Source: Dehalococcoidia bacterium
Lineage (GTDB): Bacteria; Chloroflexota; Dehalococcoidia; Lucifugimonadales; UBA3495
NCBI GenBank assembly: GCA_002746355.1
Contig: NVWX01000032.1
Coordinates: forward strand, 19,748-28,603
Direction of reading: 5' to 3'
DNA: 8,856 nucleotides
The first letter of the stretch is position 1. Every line of letters begins with the position of its first letter. Positions 5,954-8,856 of this stretch are shown one piece after another. The position numbers and the translations under genes are program-made. The notes under the pieces are model-generated. The model saw only the letters and a program-made list of their open reading frames with translations. It was not told the origin of the DNA and did no database searches.

Positions 5954-6442
5954 TCAGCCAATAAACAGCGTGTACGTCCCTCGGCCCGCTTGTTCAACTG
6001 TCTGAGCAGATAGCAAGCGATGGTCTTGGGCCAGCGCCCGTTTCGCAACCTCGATGTTTATTGGGGATATATGCTCCAGGGCCTGGATCTCTGCCAGGCT
6101 GAAATACTCGGCCCTGTCTACCTCTGTCATGTCAGGAGCGGGTTCGCCAGATTCAGGACTCAACAGCATCACGATATATAAGCTGTTGCCTCCTTCCTCA
6201 TCGTACCGGTTCCTGATGCCCAACACGCCTTGAACTGTGGCCGTGACGCCTGCTTCCTCCTCCACTTCACGAACTACGGCTAGGTCCATGGTCTCGTTTT
6301 GCTCGACAAACCCGCCGGGTATCTGCCAATTACCGCGGCCTCGGCGGGACGCCCGGCGGACCAGCAGCAATCGGCCATCGTCCACGACAGCGCCGCCAAC
6401 GCCGACGTTGTATCCAGTGTTGTACCGGTCGGGTGGAGGCAT
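5954..6442 (-). CDS. Nudix hydrolase
   Basis: The 162-residue protein contains a complete Nudix box, G-x5-E-x7-R-E-V-x-E-E-x-G-V, from G44 to V66 (E50, R58, E59, E62 and E63 present). Its glutamates bind the metal that drives hydrolysis of a nucleoside diphosphate linked to another group. The preceding G-N-W-Q-I-P-G-G-F segment and the 'V-V-D-D-G-R-L-L-L-V-R-R' strand are typical of ADP-ribose pyrophosphatase or MutT-like members, but the substrate cannot be fixed. Last residues are T-L-F-I-G. AAGGA lies 10 nt before the ATG. It converges on the selenoprotein B-like gene with 96 bp between stops, where I see no clear terminator. It follows the GMC gene by 111 bp on the same strand and may share its transcript. 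Confidence 0.94.
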   Translation of the reverse strand: MPPPDRYNTGYNVGVGGAVVDDGRLLLVRRASRRGRGNWQIPGGFVEQNETMDLAVVREVEEEAGVTATVQGVLGIRNRYDEEGGNSLYIVMLLSPESGEPAPDMTEVDRAEYFSLAEIQALEHISPINIEVAKRALAQDHRLLSAQTVEQAGRGTYTLFIG

Positions 6443-6483
6443 TCTTCTGCTTTCCTTTCTTAGAGAGTTTATTGATTATCGGA

Positions 6484-6497
6484 CCAACTTCGGTTGG
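6484..6497. other. Short hairpin with TTCG tetraloop between the GMC and Nudix genes
   Basis: CCAAC-TTCG-GTTGG is a perfect 5-bp stem. On the + strand it forms the very stable C(UUCG)G loop; on the minus strand, the transcribed one here, the loop reads CGAA. No T-tract follows on either strand, so it is at best a transcript-processing or pausing structure 57 bp after the GMC stop. A GATAAT on the minus strand (complement of 6476-6481) could be a -10 for the Nudix gene. Confidence 0.3.
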
Positions 6498-6553
6498 GAG
6501 CGTGGGTGAGTTCGAACGATCCCCTCCACCGATCGGCCCCGAATGAGGCTGGG

Positions 6554-8128
6554 TTAAGCTGGTGCGATCCACTCGACGGCGCGTTCCCCCATCATGAGGA
6601 CCGTGGCATGGCTGCCACCCGACCGGGTGATTTTCGGCTTCACCGACGCATCGACCACCGACAACCCCTCTACTCCCTTGACGCTGCAGTATTGGTCGAC
6701 CACCGCCATCGGGTCTGAGTCGGGCCCCATCTTGCAGGTCCCGGATACGTGCCTGGCTGATCCAACGGTTTTCCGGATGTACAGGTCTAAAGCATCGTCA
6801 TCGCCCAAGATGTCATCTGTGGGGTGGAGACGCTGATCGCACACGTCTTTATACGCATCGGATTCAAGGAAGCTAACCGCCTTCCGTATACCTTCCCGTA
6901 CCCGGCTCCTGTCATTTGGGTCCTGGAGATAACAATAGTTAAAGGTCGGCTGCTCGGTGGGATCAGCGGACGCGAGCCTGACGTATCCGGACCCGTCCGG
7001 CAACCCGAGGGTGACTGAGAGCCTCGCCACGCGCTCAGCAGGGATGTCGTTGTTTAGGAACTTGGTCCGCAATCCGGGGACGCGTTCCGGACGTTCATCG
7101 ACCATTGGGGTGGTCCTCAGCAACATGTCGTTGGCTTCGCTCGAGCCCTCCGAAGTGTAGTGCAGACCGAAGTGCACCGCCTCGAAATCGCCGTGGAGGG
7201 AGAGACCGTCTTTGACCTTAAATGTTACCTGGGCGCTTAGATGATTCATCAAGTTCTGCCCCACTCCAGGCAGATCATGGATGACAGGTATACCGAATTT
7301 TTCAAGTTGGTCTTTGGGCCCTATTCCCGACAGCATCAGCAGATGCGGCGACTTAAGAGCCCCGGCGCTCAACACGACACGGCCGGCTTCAACGTTGAAG
7401 ACCTCGCCTCCGCTTTCTACTTCCACGCCAACGGCCTTTCGGTCCTCGATCAACACTTTCCTGACGAAAACACCGCCTCTCACGGTAAGGTTAAGACAGT
7501 GGCGCATGGGATTTAAGTGAGTGATAGCGGCGCTCATCCTCCAGCCGTCCAGGTTGTTAGACGGCCACACGCCGACGCCAGCGGGGTTCGGGCCATTGGT
7601 ATCCTCAACTGCCCCGTAACCCTCAGCCAAACAGGCGGCGTGGAAAGCCTTTTGTATATCCGGCCATGGGCCTGATTGGCGACGCCTCACCGGAATCGGT
7701 CCGTCGGTCCCGTGAAAATCGTCCCGAACGTCTAGGTCGCGTTCGGATTTCCTAAAGAACGGCAGGACCTTGTCATAAGACCATTCATCATTGCCCATCG
7801 CGGCCCAGGAGTCGAAATCCTCCGGTAACCCTCTCTGCATGGCCTGCCCATTGATGGACGATCCCCCGCCGATCACCTTGCCCTGTGCCACGTGTGTCTC
7901 TCCTTGTTCCTCGGTGAGCGTTCCCCGGAGGGCCCAGTTGTGTTCCGATTCCGGGGATTCGGCATAGCTTGTGTTGCCGAACTTTATCTCGTCCGGAAGA
8001 TTGTCGGTATCGGGGTAATCCGGCCCAGCTTCCAGCAACAGAATGGAAGTATTCGGGTTCTCAGCCAACCTACTTGCCAACACCGATCCGGCTGCTCCCC
8101 CGCCTACAATTACAACGTCGTATTTCAT
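6554..8128 (-). CDS. GMC-family FAD-dependent oxidoreductase (choline dehydrogenase-like)
   Basis: The 524-residue protein is full length for the family. It starts with Y-D-V-V-I-V-G-G-G-A-A-G (FAD Rossmann motif, G9-G14) and E33-A-G for the FAD ribose. It then has the first GMC signature around G-K-V-I-G-G-G-S-S-I-N-G (83-94) and the second around S-A-G-A-L-K-S-P-H-L-L-M-L-S-G-I-G-P (254-271). The catalytic histidine is H460 in S-A-R-H-V-S-G-T-C-K-M-G. The second active-site position, Asn in choline oxidase and His in glucose oxidase, is H507. Members oxidise primary or secondary alcohols to carbonyls and pass electrons to oxygen or a carrier. The substrate is unknown; 'choline' is only the nearest label. 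GAGGGG (complement of 8135-8140) 6 nt before the ATG fixes the start. No signal peptide is seen. The M19 dipeptidase gene lies upstream on the same strand with a 196-bp gap. Confidence 0.95.
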   Translation of the reverse strand: MKYDVVIVGGGAAGSVLASRLAENPNTSILLLEAGPDYPDTDNLPDEIKFGNTSYAESPESEHNWALRGTLTEEQGETHVAQGKVIGGGSSINGQAMQRGLPEDFDSWAAMGNDEWSYDKVLPFFRKSERDLDVRDDFHGTDGPIPVRRRQSGPWPDIQKAFHAACLAEGYGAVEDTNGPNPAGVGVWPSNNLDGWRMSAAITHLNPMRHCLNLTVRGGVFVRKVLIEDRKAVGVEVESGGEVFNVEAGRVVLSAGALKSPHLLMLSGIGPKDQLEKFGIPVIHDLPGVGQNLMNHLSAQVTFKVKDGLSLHGDFEAVHFGLHYTSEGSSEANDMLLRTTPMVDERPERVPGLRTKFLNNDIPAERVARLSVTLGLPDGSGYVRLASADPTEQPTFNYCYLQDPNDRSRVREGIRKAVSFLESDAYKDVCDQRLHPTDDILGDDDALDLYIRKTVGSARHVSGTCKMGPDSDPMAVVDQYCSVKGVEGLSVVDASVKPKITRSGGSHATVLMMGERAVEWIAPA

Positions 8129-8154
8129 GGAATTCCCCTCATCAAAGGTTTTTA

Positions 8155-8197
8155 TTGCCTAGGATTTTCAGCCGTAACTGATCCTCTAAATAGGCAA
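8155..8197 (-). other. Interrupted inverted repeat in the leader of the GMC gene
   Basis: TTGCCTA (8155-8161) and TAGGCAA (8191-8197) are perfect inverted repeats. Nested inside, AGGAT (8161-8165) and ATCCT (8181-8185) also pair, with an asymmetric internal loop between the tiers. In the transcript this would fold just ahead of the GMC ribosome site. It may be an RNA leader structure or an operator; nothing in it matches a riboswitch I know. Confidence 0.3.
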
Positions 8198-8208
8198 ACG
8201 CTTCGGAG

Positions 8209-8237
8209 ATACTACACCGGGGACAATATTCGAGCAA
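8209..8237 (-). promoter_or_regulatory. Candidate promoter of the GMC gene
   Basis: On the minus strand, TTGCTC (complement of 8232-8237) and TAGTAT (complement of 8209-8214) are spaced by 17 bp, each matching the sigma-70 consensus at 4/6 positions. It lies about 80 bp before the ATG, so the message would contain the inverted repeat at 8155-8197. Confidence 0.3.
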
Positions 8238-8324
8238 CAATAAAGGTCGAAAATTTGCGCGGCCCGGAGCTCTGGAACGTGATTGTGGGGGTTTCTGGGC
8301 TCGACACTCGAAGCTAGGACCGGG

Positions 8325-8856
8325 CTACTCGCCCATGACTTTGCGAAAAAACGCCAGGGCGTTGCTGCCGGTGATCTTGATGATGTCGGCGTCGGAGTAG
8401 CCACGGGTGATCAGCCCACGGATGATGTTCTTCCCTTCGGCGGGGGATTCGACACCGACGATAAATCCCGAGCTTCTCACCCCGATGCTGGAATCTGTCC
8501 CGATGGCTACGTGGTCGATACCCAACAGATTCACCATATAATCGTAGTGGTCCAGCAGGAGGTCGATGCTCAGAGTAGACCCCCAGCTACTGATCACCGA
8601 CGGTTGTACTGTGACACCGACGATGCCGCCTTTTTGCGCGCAGGCCACCAACTCTTCGTCCCTTCTGAGCCGGCCCGCAGCATACTCGCCACCGCCTTGT
8701 TCCTGGCCCAGGGTGTATGACCCATCGTGGCTGAAGGTGACCGGTGCTTGGGAGAACTCGATGGCGTCCATCGCCGTCCGAAAAGACGCGTGGGACAGGT
8801 CGACCACCATGCCGAGTTCATTCATCCTCTGGACAACTTCTATCCCGAATATACTC
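8325..8856 (-). CDS. Membrane dipeptidase (peptidase M19), C-terminal part (runs off right edge)
   Basis: The frame is open from the right edge to a TAG at 8325-8327, giving about 176 residues of the C-terminal half. V-V-D-L-S-H (metal-binding His), P-V-T-F-S-H-D (second His), a G-R-L-R-R-D-E-E-L segment (substrate-binding Arg region) and H-V-A-I-G-T-D (catalytic Asp region) appear in the order known for renal-dipeptidase-type M19 zinc enzymes. The frame continues through the methionine at 8825 as I-F-G-I-E-V-V-Q-R-M-N-E-L-G-M, so that methionine is internal. These enzymes cleave dipeptides, including D-amino-acid-containing ones. The usual I-G-S-D-F-D-G is I-G-T-D-S-S-I-G here, which suggests a divergent subfamily. 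The N-terminal H-x-D ligands are outside the window. It lies upstream of the GMC gene on the same strand. Confidence 0.9.
   Translation of the reverse strand, partial: SIFGIEVVQRMNELGMVVDLSHASFRTAMDAIEFSQAPVTFSHDGSYTLGQEQGGGEYAAGRLRRDEELVACAQKGGIVGVTVQPSVISSWGSTLSIDLLLDHYDYMVNLLGIDHVAIGTDSSIGVRSSGFIVGVESPAEGKNIIRGLITRGYSDADIIKITGSNALAFFRKVMGE

Noticed and set aside
7241..7516. Open + strand frames within the GMC gene
   Set aside because: No recognisable protein pattern or ribosome site; they are antisense shadows of a complete GMC oxidoreductase.
8325..8825. A complete short M19 gene starting at the methionine at 8825
   Set aside because: The frame stays open upstream with conserved residues to the window edge, and the N-terminal metal ligands are missing, so it is the end of a longer gene.

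Overview
The window looks like chromosomal DNA of an uncultured, probably marine or sponge-associated bacterium. GC is moderately high (judged by eye, not computed), genes are closely packed, and there is no mobile element, CRISPR array, rRNA or tRNA. The mix of a luciferase-like flavin monooxygenase, M20 and M19 hydrolases, a Gal80-like Gfo/Idh protein and a GMC oxidoreductase resembles the catabolic gene sets of SAR202-type Chloroflexota. That placement is inference with low to moderate confidence.

The striking content is on the + strand. Two genes that a standard gene caller would split, or call broken, each read through a single in-frame TGA, and the TGA falls exactly at a redox-active cysteine position. 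The first (1431-2543) is a multidomain thioredoxin-fold protein in which the TGA gives a U-G-C active site after W-A-S-W. A perfect 7-bp hairpin with a GGU apical loop, the hallmark of a bacterial SECIS element, starts 14 nt after the TGA. The second (4418-5857) belongs to the glycine/betaine/sarcosine/D-proline reductase selenoprotein B-like family, and its TGA gives a U-P-G-C motif. TGA also ends normal genes here (2541-2543, 2955-2957 and the Gfo/Idh gene), so selenocysteine insertion explains the data better than a changed genetic code. The host should therefore carry selA/selB/selC/selD elsewhere.

Layout from left to right: a partial M20 peptidase (-, 1-179) lies downstream of a luciferase-like monooxygenase (-, 225-1316). 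A short divergent promoter region leads to the Sec-redoxin (+, 1431-2543), which is followed by a DCC-family thiol-disulfide protein (+, 2607-2957). A convergent Gfo/Idh/MocA oxidoreductase comes next (-, 3067-4164). A 253-bp divergent intergenic region holds an operator-like palindrome between two ACCGGTC repeats. Then come the selenoprotein B-like gene (+, 4418-5857), a convergent Nudix hydrolase (-, 5954-6442), a GMC flavoprotein oxidoreductase (-, 6554-8128) and the 3' part of an M19 membrane dipeptidase (-, 8325 to the right edge).

Working together: the + strand genes form a thiol/selenol redox set (Sec-redoxin, DCC protein, selenoprotein B-like reductase). The - strand genes look like scavenging and catabolism of organic compounds (flavin monooxygenase, peptidases, alcohol/sugar oxidoreductases). 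No stretch longer than 300 bases lacks a gene.
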